From NCBI RefSeq assembly GCF_900299535.1, contig NZ_OMKE01000009.1, positions 124,001-188,000 on the forward strand: a stretch of DNA of 64,000 bases, read 5' to 3'. The position numbers were made by a program, and so were the translations under genes. Every line of letters starts with the position of its first letter. The first letter of the stretch is position 1. This DNA is from Aquimarina aquimarini. Its GTDB lineage: Bacteria; Bacteroidota; Bacteroidia; Flavobacteriales; Flavobacteriaceae. The notes beneath the pieces were generated by a model, which ran no database searches, was not told where the DNA came from, and saw only the letters and a program-made list of their open reading frames with translations. Below are positions 26,564 to 35,192 of this stretch, piece after piece.

Positions 26564-26830
26564 TTATAGTGCATTTACTTTTTTTACCAATTCAGTAGCT
26601 GTTTTCTCCAAATCATCACGTAAAGTTTTAAAATGTTTCTTAGCATTTTCTAGTGAACGCTCATTAGCTCTAGCCATAAATCCATCAAATGATGTTATTG
26701 CCTCATCAATAATTTCCTCTCCTGATTTGTTATCCTTATCAGGGTTCTCTAACTCCCATAGATAAACTGCTTCTATAATATCTCCTAAAACGTAGTTTAT
26801 ATCTTTCTTAAGGTCTCTCTTGTTTGCCAT
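26564..26830 (-). CDS. Conserved hypothetical helical protein
   Basis: 88 residues from the ATG at 26830 (MANKRDLKKDINYVLGDII); a start 21 bases earlier is possible but less natural. Charged, all-helical, no signal or membrane segment. Similar short proteins are common in Flavobacteriaceae without known function. It sits just upstream of tRNA-Thr on the same strand and diverges from idi. Confidence 0.65.
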   Translation of the reverse strand: MANKRDLKKDINYVLGDIIEAVYLWELENPDKDNKSGEEIIDEAITSFDGFMARANERSLENAKKHFKTLRDDLEKTATELVKKVNAL

Positions 26831-27028
26831 AATCAAATTTATTTTCTGCAAAATTAGTGTTTTCCATTCAATAATACCTATGTAATATTAATTTACACAT
26901 AGATTCACATTAACTTTTATTCTGTACAGAATTACTATTTGCTTATATCTCTAAAGTCTTTTATTATTTATGACCATAAATATTACACTGACATGAGATA
27001 TAGATTATGAATTGCTCGTACGATTTTG

Positions 27029-27036
27029 TAATTTTG
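27029..27036 (+). promoter_or_regulatory. -7 promoter element of idi-queD
   Basis: TAATTTTG matches TAnnTTTG exactly, 15 bases before the chosen idi ATG at 27052, giving a near-leaderless mRNA. The -33 TTG (27012-27014) is only 14 bases away, so the upstream element is uncertain. Confidence 0.45.
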
Positions 27037-27051
27037 GCGCAATTAAAAATA

Positions 27052-27573
27052 ATGGAAGAAGAAGAAAAAGTTATTCTGGTTAACAAAAATGATGAGCAAA
27101 TAGGATTAATGCCTAAGCTAGAAGCACACCAAAAAGCTGTATTACATAGAGCTTTTTCTGTATTTGTTATTAATAACAAAAACGAATTGATGCTTCAACA
27201 AAGAGCTCTTCATAAATATCATTCTCCTGGTTTATGGACAAATACATGTTGTAGCCATCAAAGAGAAGGAGAAAGCAATATTGAAGCAGGAATGCGACGA
27301 TTACAAGAAGAAATGGGGTTTACTACTCCTCTCAAAGAATCGGTCTCGTTTATATACAAAGCTCCTTTTGACAACGGACTTACAGAACATGAGTTTGATC
27401 ATGTATTATTGGGCACCTATGAGAATGCTCCTGTTATCAACCCTGAAGAAGTAGCTAATTGGAAATGGATGCCAATAGAAGTCGTAAAAGAAGATATCCT
27501 AAAGCACCCTGAAACGTATACAGAATGGTTTAAAATCATTTTTGAAAAATTTTATTCACACATAACCTTATGA
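27052..27573 (+). CDS. idi: Isopentenyl-diphosphate delta-isomerase, type 1
   Basis: 173 residues from the ATG at 27052; the reading from 27007 would place the promoter inside the gene. Type 1 IDI is a Nudix-fold enzyme that interconverts IPP and DMAPP in isoprenoid synthesis. Metal and catalytic residues are present: HRAFSVFVIN, the catalytic Cys in NTCCSHQREGE, a Nudix-like helix GMRRLQEEMGF and the glutamates in EHEFDHVLLG. It overlaps queD by four bases (ATGA), so the two are translated together. Confidence 0.93.
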   Translation: MEEEEKVILVNKNDEQIGLMPKLEAHQKAVLHRAFSVFVINNKNELMLQQRALHKYHSPGLWTNTCCSHQREGESNIEAGMRRLQEEMGFTTPLKESVSFIYKAPFDNGLTEHEFDHVLLGTYENAPVINPEEVANWKWMPIEVVKEDILKHPETYTEWFKIIFEKFYSHITL

Positions 27574-27980
27574 GGATTAAAGCTTGTAGAAAAGCGCATT
27601 TTAATGCGGCACATAGATTATACAGGAAAGATTGGAGTGATGAAAAAAACTTTGAGGTATTTGGCAAATGTAACAACCCAAAATATCACGGGCATAACTA
27701 TGAGCTTATAGTTGCAGTTATAGGAGAAGTTGACCCTGAAACTGGTTTTCTTATGGATCTTAAAATTCTAAAAGAATATATAAAAACTGAAGTAGAAGAA
27801 TATCTAGATCATAAAAATCTAAATGAAGAAGTTGTAGAATTTGCTGATCTAAATCCTACTGTAGAAAATATTGCAATAGTCATATGGAATAGATTAAGAA
27901 ATAAGCTACTACCAAAATTTGACCTTGAAATTACTTTGTATGAAACTCCTCGCAATTTTGTAATTTATTCAGGACACTAA
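27570..27980 (+). CDS. queD: 6-carboxytetrahydropterin synthase / PTPS family
   Basis: 136 residues. Zinc ligands: His in AHFNAAHRL and the pair in KYHGHNYEL; the catalytic Cys is in FGKCNNP and Glu in the C-terminal LYETPRNFV. The family converts dihydroneopterin triphosphate to 6-carboxytetrahydropterin (queuosine/preQ0 path) or to pyruvoyl-tetrahydropterin. No other queuosine genes are adjacent, so pathway assignment is by family. It overlaps idi by ATGA. Confidence 0.88.
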   Translation: MRIKACRKAHFNAAHRLYRKDWSDEKNFEVFGKCNNPKYHGHNYELIVAVIGEVDPETGFLMDLKILKEYIKTEVEEYLDHKNLNEEVVEFADLNPTVENIAIVIWNRLRNKLLPKFDLEITLYETPRNFVIYSGH

Positions 27981-28048
27981 ACAGTAATTTCTTATACTAC
28001 CAAAATAATTACCACTATAAAAGATTAATTATTTTCATCATATAAAAC

Positions 28049-28095
28049 TATAAAACAAAGTGCCTTACTAGAAAAGTAAGGCACTTTGTTTTATA
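28049..28095. terminator. Long bidirectional terminator
   Basis: A 21-bp perfect stem (28049-28069 with 28075-28095, core AAAGTGCCTTACT/AGTAAGGCACTTT) with a 5-base loop between convergent queD and the OmpA-family gene. A/T flanks give T-tracts on both strands. Confidence 0.9.
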
Positions 28096-28123
28096 TCAAT
28101 AATTTATTTATTATCGCACACAA

Positions 28124-30085
28124 TTATTTTACAATTATAAACTCACTTCTTCTATTTAATTGATGTGCTTCTTTTGTACAGTTGGTATTATCTACACAAT
28201 CATTAACTGGTTTGGTTTCTCCATACCCTTTTCCTGTTAATCTATCTTTAGATATTCCTTTATCTACAATATAATTTACGGTAGCTTCTGCCCTCTTCTC
28301 TGAGAGATATAAATTATACGCATTATCACCATGACTATCTGTATGTGATCGTATATCTATTTTCATTTTAGGATGCTGGTTCATTACCTCGATTACTTTT
28401 GCCAACTCTACTTTAGCATCAGAACGTATCTCAAATCCATCAAAACTAAAGTAGATAGGATTAAGAGATAACACTTTTGCTAAATCATCCCCGATATCAG
28501 CTGATTTAATTTTCTTTTCTAAACTAAGTGGAGTGTCTTGCACCTGTGTCTCTGCCAACGTATTCACTAGTTTTTCCAATGTTATGTATTCATCTTTTTC
28601 AGCTCTTACAAAATATTTGGACTCACAATCTACCAATTGAGTATATGTAGCTTCTTCTCCTATCACTACACTTTGCAGAAGAGTATTGTTACTGTCGTAA
28701 ACAGAAATTTTGGTTCCAGAAAGTAATTCTCCTGTATCCTTATCTGTAACCAATCCAGCAATTGTAATTTCACAAGGATTTCTCAACTCTTCAATTTCAA
28801 TAAATCCATATACATCATCACTTCCTTTTCCTCCTGATCTATTTGATGAGAAATATCCTCTTTTAGAACCATGGTTTATTATGAATGCAAAATCATCTTT
28901 TGCTCCATTAATTGGGCGTCCTACATTGATTACCTTTTTTTCTTGTTTAGTTTGTGGATTTAGCGATGTAACAAATACATCCAACCCACCTAGTCCCATA
29001 TGACCATCAGACGAAAAATACAATACATTATCCTCACTTATAAAAGGAAATGTTTCTTTACTTTCTGTATTAATTCTATCTCCAAGGTTTTTTGGTTCTC
29101 CAAAATTCCCTTCTTCATCTATACTCACCTCATATATATCAGACAAGCCTTTTCCTCCAGGCATATCCGATGAAAAATATAATGTTTTCTCATCGTTACT
29201 TAATGTAGGATGTGCTACAGAATATTCATCACTATTAAATGGTAAACCTTGAGGGGTTGTCCACCCTCCTTGATCAGTTTTATAAGAACGATATATTTTT
29301 AGTTTATTAGTCCCTTTTTGATCACGGCCAATTTTTCCATCATTAAAATTATTCCTTGTAAAATAAACTGTCTGCTCATCTTTGGTAAACACAGGTGTAG
29401 ATTCATGAAACTTTGAATTTATTTTACCACTCAGTCTCTTTACTTTTGAAAAACTATTATTTACAGAGTCATACTCTGTTTCAAAAAGATTTAAAAAAGC
29501 TTCATCATTCCATTGATGAACATTTTTGTTTAACCTTAAAGTATCTCGCGAGGAGCTAAAAACAATCTTTTTTCCATAAAAAGCAGCACCAAAATCTGCA
29601 AAGATCGAATTTACAGCTAAGTTTTCTACTTCGTATCTTCCTGATTGAAAATCGATTTGTTTCAAATAATCAGGCCCATCTGCAAATAATTTTGCTCGTT
29701 GATCATTATTATTAAGGTCTGCAAATTTTTGCATATACTTATCTGCTTCCTCATATTTTTCTACAGATTTTAATGTTTGTGCATATCTAAAATAATATTC
29801 AGGTTTCACTTCATCTGGATAAGAATTCACTAACTCCTCATACCATTTTAAGGCATCTTCAAACTGACTATTAAAATAATAACTATCACCTAAGTTCATA
29901 AAAAGGTCAGCGCTTTTATACCCTTTTTTTACAATTTTAAGATATGTCTCTTGCGCATCAATATATTGATACTTATCATATTGATTTTTTGCTTTTTGCA
30001 TTTTCTTTTCTTGTGCAAAAAGAGTATCATTTGCAAAGAATAATGATATAAAGGCTAAAAGCGATATAAGTAAATATTTCTTCAT
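28124..30085 (-). CDS. OmpA-family protein with TPR and PD40 repeats
   Basis: 653 residues. Signal peptide ends LFAQ (25). TPR helices (about 28-140), a run of PD40/WD40-like beta-propeller repeats (about 165-430, e.g. HPTLSNDEKTLYFSSDMPGG), a CarboxypepD_reg-like beta domain (about 435-510) and a C-terminal OmpA peptidoglycan-binding domain (NPIYFSFDGFEIR, SHTDSHGDNAYNLYLSEKRA). This is the protein usually encoded beside PorP/SprF in T9SS loci; it probably ties the outer-membrane partner to the cell wall. Last gene of a three-gene minus-strand set. Confidence 0.88.
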   Translation of the reverse strand: MKKYLLISLLAFISLFFANDTLFAQEKKMQKAKNQYDKYQYIDAQETYLKIVKKGYKSADLFMNLGDSYYFNSQFEDALKWYEELVNSYPDEVKPEYYFRYAQTLKSVEKYEEADKYMQKFADLNNNDQRAKLFADGPDYLKQIDFQSGRYEVENLAVNSIFADFGAAFYGKKIVFSSSRDTLRLNKNVHQWNDEAFLNLFETEYDSVNNSFSKVKRLSGKINSKFHESTPVFTKDEQTVYFTRNNFNDGKIGRDQKGTNKLKIYRSYKTDQGGWTTPQGLPFNSDEYSVAHPTLSNDEKTLYFSSDMPGGKGLSDIYEVSIDEEGNFGEPKNLGDRINTESKETFPFISEDNVLYFSSDGHMGLGGLDVFVTSLNPQTKQEKKVINVGRPINGAKDDFAFIINHGSKRGYFSSNRSGGKGSDDVYGFIEIEELRNPCEITIAGLVTDKDTGELLSGTKISVYDSNNTLLQSVVIGEEATYTQLVDCESKYFVRAEKDEYITLEKLVNTLAETQVQDTPLSLEKKIKSADIGDDLAKVLSLNPIYFSFDGFEIRSDAKVELAKVIEVMNQHPKMKIDIRSHTDSHGDNAYNLYLSEKRAEATVNYIVDKGISKDRLTGKGYGETKPVNDCVDNTNCTKEAHQLNRRSEFIIVK

Positions 30086-30111
30086 AATTTACTGTTGTGT
30101 TAAAGTTTTGA

Positions 30112-31068
30112 TTAAAAGAAACGAGGTGTTAGCATTCTGTTATATTTTTTAAAGAGTTCAAACCTCAACATGACCTCGTAACTACCATCATTAAACTGTG
30201 TTTGTCCTAATTCTGTAGTTTCTCTATCATAGGCAAAACCAATCATCATAGAATCTGACACCTGAAAACCTACCATTGCACTTACCGCAGCATCCCAACG
30301 ATAACCCACCCCTAAAGTCAAGCGATCATACAATAAAAAGTTTGCTGACAAATCTACTTGTAAAGGCGCTCCAAATACTAATTTACCCAGTAATGCTGGT
30401 TTAAATTTCACATCATCACTCAAATCAAATACATGTCCTGCAATCAAATAGTAATTGATACGTTCTTCTGCCAGAAAAGTTGTTGCTGTACTACTATCAT
30501 CTGTAGAGCTCTCATCAAAATGATCTGTTTCTAATAAATTAGGAGTACTTAACCCTACATAAAAACGATCCGTATGATAGTAAAATCCTACTCCAACATT
30601 AGGACTGAATTTATTATCTATATTATTTTCGAATAAGCGATCATTGCTTGTAAATTTTGATAATTCATTTAGATCAACATTTAATAAATGTCCTCCTGCT
30701 TTTAACCCAAAGCTCAATTTCCCTTGTTCTGACGTAGGAATAGTGTATGAAAAATCAATATCAAAATAAGTTTCATCTGTTGGTCCTATCTGATCATTAA
30801 CAATTGATACTCCCAAACCAATTCTCTCATTATCTCCGATAGGAGTATTAAGTGTTAAAGTTTGAGTACGGGGTGCTCCATCCAATCCTACCCATTGACT
30901 ACGGTGTAACCCCATAATACTCAAAACACCACGACTACCTGCATAAGCAGGGTTTACACTTATTGTGTTATACATATATTGAGTATACTGAGCATCTTGC
31001 TGAGCATTGACAAAAGTAGTAGTAAAACCTACAATGGCAATTACAAATATTTTCAATAGTTTATCCAT
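30112..31068 (-). CDS. Type IX secretion membrane protein, PorP/SprF family
   Basis: 318 residues, signal peptide ends NAQ (23), followed by the family start QDAQYTQYMYNTISVNPAYA and an outer-membrane barrel-like sequence ending in F. PorP/SprF proteins are outer-membrane partners needed to secrete or attach large type-B T9SS cargo. The cargo is almost certainly the protein encoded just upstream (31122-34607, 53 bases apart), and the OmpA-family gene follows 26 bases downstream. Confidence 0.92.
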   Translation of the reverse strand: MDKLLKIFVIAIVGFTTTFVNAQQDAQYTQYMYNTISVNPAYAGSRGVLSIMGLHRSQWVGLDGAPRTQTLTLNTPIGDNERIGLGVSIVNDQIGPTDETYFDIDFSYTIPTSEQGKLSFGLKAGGHLLNVDLNELSKFTSNDRLFENNIDNKFSPNVGVGFYYHTDRFYVGLSTPNLLETDHFDESSTDDSSTATTFLAEERINYYLIAGHVFDLSDDVKFKPALLGKLVFGAPLQVDLSANFLLYDRLTLGVGYRWDAAVSAMVGFQVSDSMMIGFAYDRETTELGQTQFNDGSYEVMLRFELFKKYNRMLTPRFF

Positions 31069-31121
31069 AAGTATTTTAATTCGATTTAGGGAATAACAAA
31101 TATATAATATTCCAAATACAT

Positions 31122-34100
31122 TTATCTATTTATATACAGGTAACCCGCTTTAGACCTAGCGATTCCACTGGTATTTTCATATTCTAATACATAATAATAT
31201 GTTCCTACAGGTAATCTTTTTTCACTATTTATTGTAGCCCTTCCATTACTAACTCCTTCAAAAAATCTAGCCCCTGGTTGTTCATATGCATCTTCTTCAA
31301 AAACCATAACTCCCCAACGATTAAATATTCTCAAAGTATTATTAGAAAAATTATGTAACCCTATGATTCTAAACTGATCATTAACCCCATCTCCATTTGG
31401 CGAAATTCCTGTATAAATCTCTACCTCATCACTAGGCTCAATGAGCAATACGGTAATATCTTCAAAATCCCCATCTCCATCAATATCAACATTGGTTTCA
31501 TCAAAGGGATCATCTGATATATCAGTTATATCATTCCCATCTGAATCCAAACCTGTAACAGTTGCTTGATTAGATACACTCCCTCTAAGTAGGTCTTCTT
31601 CTGTCAAAACATAAGTAGCTGTAAAACTATCTGTGTCTTGTTCTCCTACTTCCAGATCGATGGGGCCTCCTATTACCTCAATTCCTGGCAATGGATCACT
31701 AAGTAATATGTTTGTAATAGTTAGATTTCCAGTATTTTCTACAGTAAAACTGTAATGTATTTCATCGCCTGCATTAATAGCGTTATCATTATTTGCATCT
31801 ACATACACTCCTGTTTTAATAAGCTCCATATTGGCTACTCCTATTACTTCAACTGTTACTGTAGCATCATCACATATCAATGGATCAACGATACTACACA
31901 AAGTGTAAGTAAATATATAATCACCTGGGGAAGTATTTGGAAGTACAATCACTTCTCCTGTAATGGGGTCTATACTAACTCCATCTCCAAGGTCTGAATC
32001 AGTTACAGTCATAGTTACATCTGTTCCCAAGATAGCTCCGTTTCCATTAATAGTATCATTATCATCTACTATATTAATAGAATTACCTCCTGTTTCACCA
32101 TCTATCACCAAATGATCATCATTGGCCTCAATATTACATATTGGTGTGTTTACAGTAATTGTTTTTTCACAAGTTGTCACAATATTTACTGTAATATCTG
32201 TATCAGTCCCCAAAGGAATTTCTGATATACTCCATAAATTACCAGAAACGTTTGTCACTATACCAGAGGTGCTGGTAACTACTCCTGCGCTTACAGTTAC
32301 TTCTAATGAATATGTCATCATATCTATAGAGCACGATGGTAAACTAGTTACAGAAATAGTAGGCAAAGCATTTACTGTAAGTATCTTTACATCAGAAATC
32401 TGAGTTGCACACAAATATGATGAGTTAGATAAAACTACTCTATATTGATTACCATTATCGGTTATCGAGGCGTTCGTAATCGTTAACACATTTGTGGTTG
32501 TAGTGCTATAGATACCTGTATCTGTAAGATCATCCCATGTAGTACCATTAAACAATTGCCATTGATAAGTATTGACATCTGTAGCTGTTACTTCAAATGT
32601 TGTATCTGTATTTGCACAAATTATTGAGTTTGATGGTTGTACTGTTATTACAGGAGGTGCTCCTGCGGTGGTAACATTAGTATTCGTACCCGTATACCCA
32701 TCGCTTCTAGAGGTCACTCTTCCATTTGCATCAACAGTAAGTCCAACTCCAAATGTACCAATCCCTAAATATCCATTGGTATCTCCATCTGTATATCCAG
32801 CTTCAATTACATCATCACAGCCATCATCATCACTATCTGAGTCAATAAAATCAGGAACTCCATCGGGAGTAACTTCTGAATCCGCAATACTATAATCTAC
32901 AACTCCACTATTTGCTCCACTGGTGCCTTGTACCAGATCAGGAATACCATCTGTTCCAAAAGTTCCATCTACAACACCATTTGTATGTGGTTGCATATGC
33001 CCTGCTTCTTCTGCATCATAAATACCATCATTATCACTATCTAAATCCAGATAATTAGGAACTCCATCATTATCACTATCTAAGTTATTACAAACAGATA
33101 ATATGATCTCTACTTTATCTTTTCCAAAAGCATTTATACCTGATTGTACAAACTGTAGTCTCACTGTAGATACATTTCCGTGTACTCGCAAAGAACCTGC
33201 CGCACTACCGTCTGCATCATTTTCTGTACTTTCTCCTGTAGCTCCTGTAGGAGGTATAATTTCTACTCCCCCATCTCTTACTGTAGTTGGTCTTGTTCTA
33301 AAATCTGATGTTCCTTCTAATGGAGCCCAGGTTAATCCATCTAATAATGTTATCTCTGCAGAGTTTTGATGTGTCCCAAATACTCCTCCTATACGATCAA
33401 AATGTAAAATAGGATTTGTAACTTGAATCGGATTACCTAATGCATCTTCAAAATTAATAGTCAATATCGAATCCCAATGATACTCATTTTCTAATGATAC
33501 ATTACCGCCTAAATTTTCTGACCAAAAACCTGCTCCTAAAGGATTAAAATCTGCCAACACAAATGGATCAGGGTTTGTGGTTGTAAGCTTTGCAATGACA
33601 CCATTTCCAAAGTCATAGGTTGCTGTAGTTCCAGCAATCGTCCAACTGCCAGATTCAATAAGTTGGCATGCTCCTTCATCTATATCTAAAATCCCATCAT
33701 TATCATCATCAAGATCACAACCATCGGCAACATTATCATTATCTATATCAATATCATCTTCATACCCCATACATATATCTGACACATCTGGTATACCATC
33801 ATTGTCTGTATCAGCTGTAGTACATACTTCTAACATGAATTCTATATCATCATTACCAAATCCAGCCACACCAGCTTGTACAAATTGTAATGTAAACGAT
33901 GTTATTACACCGTTAATCCTTAAAGAACCAGCCGCTGAGCCATCATCATCATTCAAACTACTTTCTAAACCTGGAGTACTACCAACAGGGGTTCCTGCTC
34001 CAGCATCTCTAACTGTTGTAGTTGTAGCTTGAAAATCATTGGTCCCTCCTAAAAAAGTCCATGTCAATCCACCTTGCAGTGTAACTTCTGCAGAATTTTG

Positions 34101-34607
34101 TTGTGTTCCAAATAATCCTCCTAAACGATCAATATGCAATATAGGATCCTCTATATTTACTGGATTACCAAAACCATCTTCAAAACTTACTGTTAGTGTC
34201 GAATCCCAAGTAAATATATTTTCTATAGACACATCCCCTTCTATACCATTGGACCAAAACCCAGTTCCTGCAGGATTAAAATTACCAGAAATAAAAGGGT
34301 TTGCTGTTGTAGTGGTTATTCTAGCTATTACTCCATCCCCAAAATCATATAATGCTGTGGTACCAGAAATACTCCAAAAACCTGATTGTTGAATAGAGCA
34401 CATTACTAATGGAGCTTTATAAACTGTTTCTATACCTGAACCATCTTTACTATGCCCATTAATAAAGTTTTTTTTATTTATACCTGCTCCTTTTAGCGTT
34501 TCGACATGTAGTGTAGAAAATAATAAAAGTAATACCAAAAAAAATTGCTTCCAGAAATTACTATACTCGTATTTTGCCCCTTTTTTAAGAAATGTGTTTT
34601 TTCTCAT
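31122..34607 (-). CDS. Large surface adhesin-like protein with duplicated domain, Ca-binding repeats and T9SS type B sorting domain
   Basis: 1161 residues. After an extended signal segment (to about 40): domain copy 1 (C70-C262), TSP3-like Asp-rich calcium repeats (DTDNDGIPDVSD, DLDDDNDGILDID), domain copy 2 (C314-C506), more Asp-rich repeats (DSDNDGVPNYLDLDSDNDG), Ig-like regions (about 640-900), a DUF11-like domain (SFTVENTGNLTITNILLSDP) and a C-terminal gliding-motility-type CHU_C sorting domain (ISPNGDGVNDQF, IFNRWGVMVFE, GTYYYVLEY). It is the likely cargo of the PorP/SprF protein downstream. No enzymatic motif seen; probably adhesion or matrix. Confidence 0.88.
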   Translation of the reverse strand: MRKNTFLKKGAKYEYSNFWKQFFLVLLLLFSTLHVETLKGAGINKKNFINGHSKDGSGIETVYKAPLVMCSIQQSGFWSISGTTALYDFGDGVIARITTTTANPFISGNFNPAGTGFWSNGIEGDVSIENIFTWDSTLTVSFEDGFGNPVNIEDPILHIDRLGGLFGTQQNSAEVTLQGGLTWTFLGGTNDFQATTTTVRDAGAGTPVGSTPGLESSLNDDDGSAAGSLRINGVITSFTLQFVQAGVAGFGNDDIEFMLEVCTTADTDNDGIPDVSDICMGYEDDIDIDNDNVADGCDLDDDNDGILDIDEGACQLIESGSWTIAGTTATYDFGNGVIAKLTTTNPDPFVLADFNPLGAGFWSENLGGNVSLENEYHWDSILTINFEDALGNPIQVTNPILHFDRIGGVFGTHQNSAEITLLDGLTWAPLEGTSDFRTRPTTVRDGGVEIIPPTGATGESTENDADGSAAGSLRVHGNVSTVRLQFVQSGINAFGKDKVEIILSVCNNLDSDNDGVPNYLDLDSDNDGIYDAEEAGHMQPHTNGVVDGTFGTDGIPDLVQGTSGANSGVVDYSIADSEVTPDGVPDFIDSDSDDDGCDDVIEAGYTDGDTNGYLGIGTFGVGLTVDANGRVTSRSDGYTGTNTNVTTAGAPPVITVQPSNSIICANTDTTFEVTATDVNTYQWQLFNGTTWDDLTDTGIYSTTTTNVLTITNASITDNGNQYRVVLSNSSYLCATQISDVKILTVNALPTISVTSLPSCSIDMMTYSLEVTVSAGVVTSTSGIVTNVSGNLWSISEIPLGTDTDITVNIVTTCEKTITVNTPICNIEANDDHLVIDGETGGNSINIVDDNDTINGNGAILGTDVTMTVTDSDLGDGVSIDPITGEVIVLPNTSPGDYIFTYTLCSIVDPLICDDATVTVEVIGVANMELIKTGVYVDANNDNAINAGDEIHYSFTVENTGNLTITNILLSDPLPGIEVIGGPIDLEVGEQDTDSFTATYVLTEEDLLRGSVSNQATVTGLDSDGNDITDISDDPFDETNVDIDGDGDFEDITVLLIEPSDEVEIYTGISPNGDGVNDQFRIIGLHNFSNNTLRIFNRWGVMVFEEDAYEQPGARFFEGVSNGRATINSEKRLPVGTYYYVLEYENTSGIARSKAGYLYINR
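33090..33668 (-). repeat. Duplicated adhesin domain, copy 2 (residues 314-506)
   Basis: 193 residues from Cys to Cys: AGTTATYDFGNGVIA, GFWSENLGGNVSLEN, NPIQVTNPILHFDRIGG, ADGSAAGSLRVHGN, LQFVQSGINAFG. Matches copy 1 without net length change; I do not recognise the family. Confidence 0.85.
33822..34400 (-). repeat. Duplicated adhesin domain, copy 1 (residues 70-262)
   Basis: 193 residues from Cys to Cys: SGTTALYDFGDGVIA, GFWSNGIEGDVSIEN, NPVNIEDPILHIDRLGG, DDGSAAGSLRINGV, LQFVQAGVAGFG. It has the same length and motif order as copy 2, so the pair arose by tandem duplication with the TSP3-like linker between. Confidence 0.85.
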
Positions 34608-35192
34608 ACTGTTCTATCTTTTAAAATAATACAAAACAACCCGCAACAAAAACCATTGTGTTGTTACGTGAAAACCATAAATATAGGGGGAGTGCAAATG
34701 TTATGATATTTTTTCAGTATTTAATAAAATATTCCTGTAAAAATTATGTTTTTCGTTAACAAACATTTTTTTTAGACAAAAAACACATCATTTCCTACAT
34801 TATCCTCACATTCTGATATTTTTGATTAGCTTATTGATATATCTATATACTATTCTTATAAAGTTGTACAACAGATTCCATAGCAACAATTAGTTTTCAT
34901 TTTAAAAAACAAAGTAAAATGACCCTCTTTTTATTAAGGGAACTCAAATTAAAAATGGTACTGTTCAATATAATTAAGCTTAGTACATGAGTATTTATAT
35001 TTTATAATAAGCAATTATAATTGCGTATATAACTATGTTATTTTAATACTATATTTGCATCCTTGTTTAATAATCTAATAACTACTATAGTTAATAGATT
35101 TTGATAGGTTTAGCTATTTTATTAAAATTCTTTATAGCTCAGGCCTAAAAGATGATTATCACCATATTTATAGAATACTAAAGTAGTACCAG
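34608..35192. other. Intergenic region between divergent adhesin and prfC genes
   Basis: 585 bases, AT-rich, no ORF. It must hold the promoters of both divergent transcripts; only the prfC -7 element (35050-35057) is clear. On the minus strand a TATATTTA about 75 bases upstream of the adhesin start is a weak candidate. No strong hairpins or repeats. Confidence 0.4.
35050..35057 (+). promoter_or_regulatory. -7 promoter element of prfC
   Basis: TATATTTG matches the Bacteroidota -7 consensus exactly, about 135 bases before the prfC ATG. The nearest TTG (35021-35023) is 26 bases upstream, longer than usual, so the -33 element is weak. A long leader is implied. Confidence 0.45.

Noticed and set aside
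33000..34000. Tandem DNA repeat or phase-variable region in the adhesin gene
   Set aside because: The repetition is at protein level between diverged 193-residue domains; no tandem identical DNA units or homopolymer tracts at the start of the gene.
31755..34392. Several plus-strand frames opposite the large adhesin gene
   Set aside because: They are low-complexity complements of the Asp/Thr-rich adhesin coding sequence; no signal, start context or motif.
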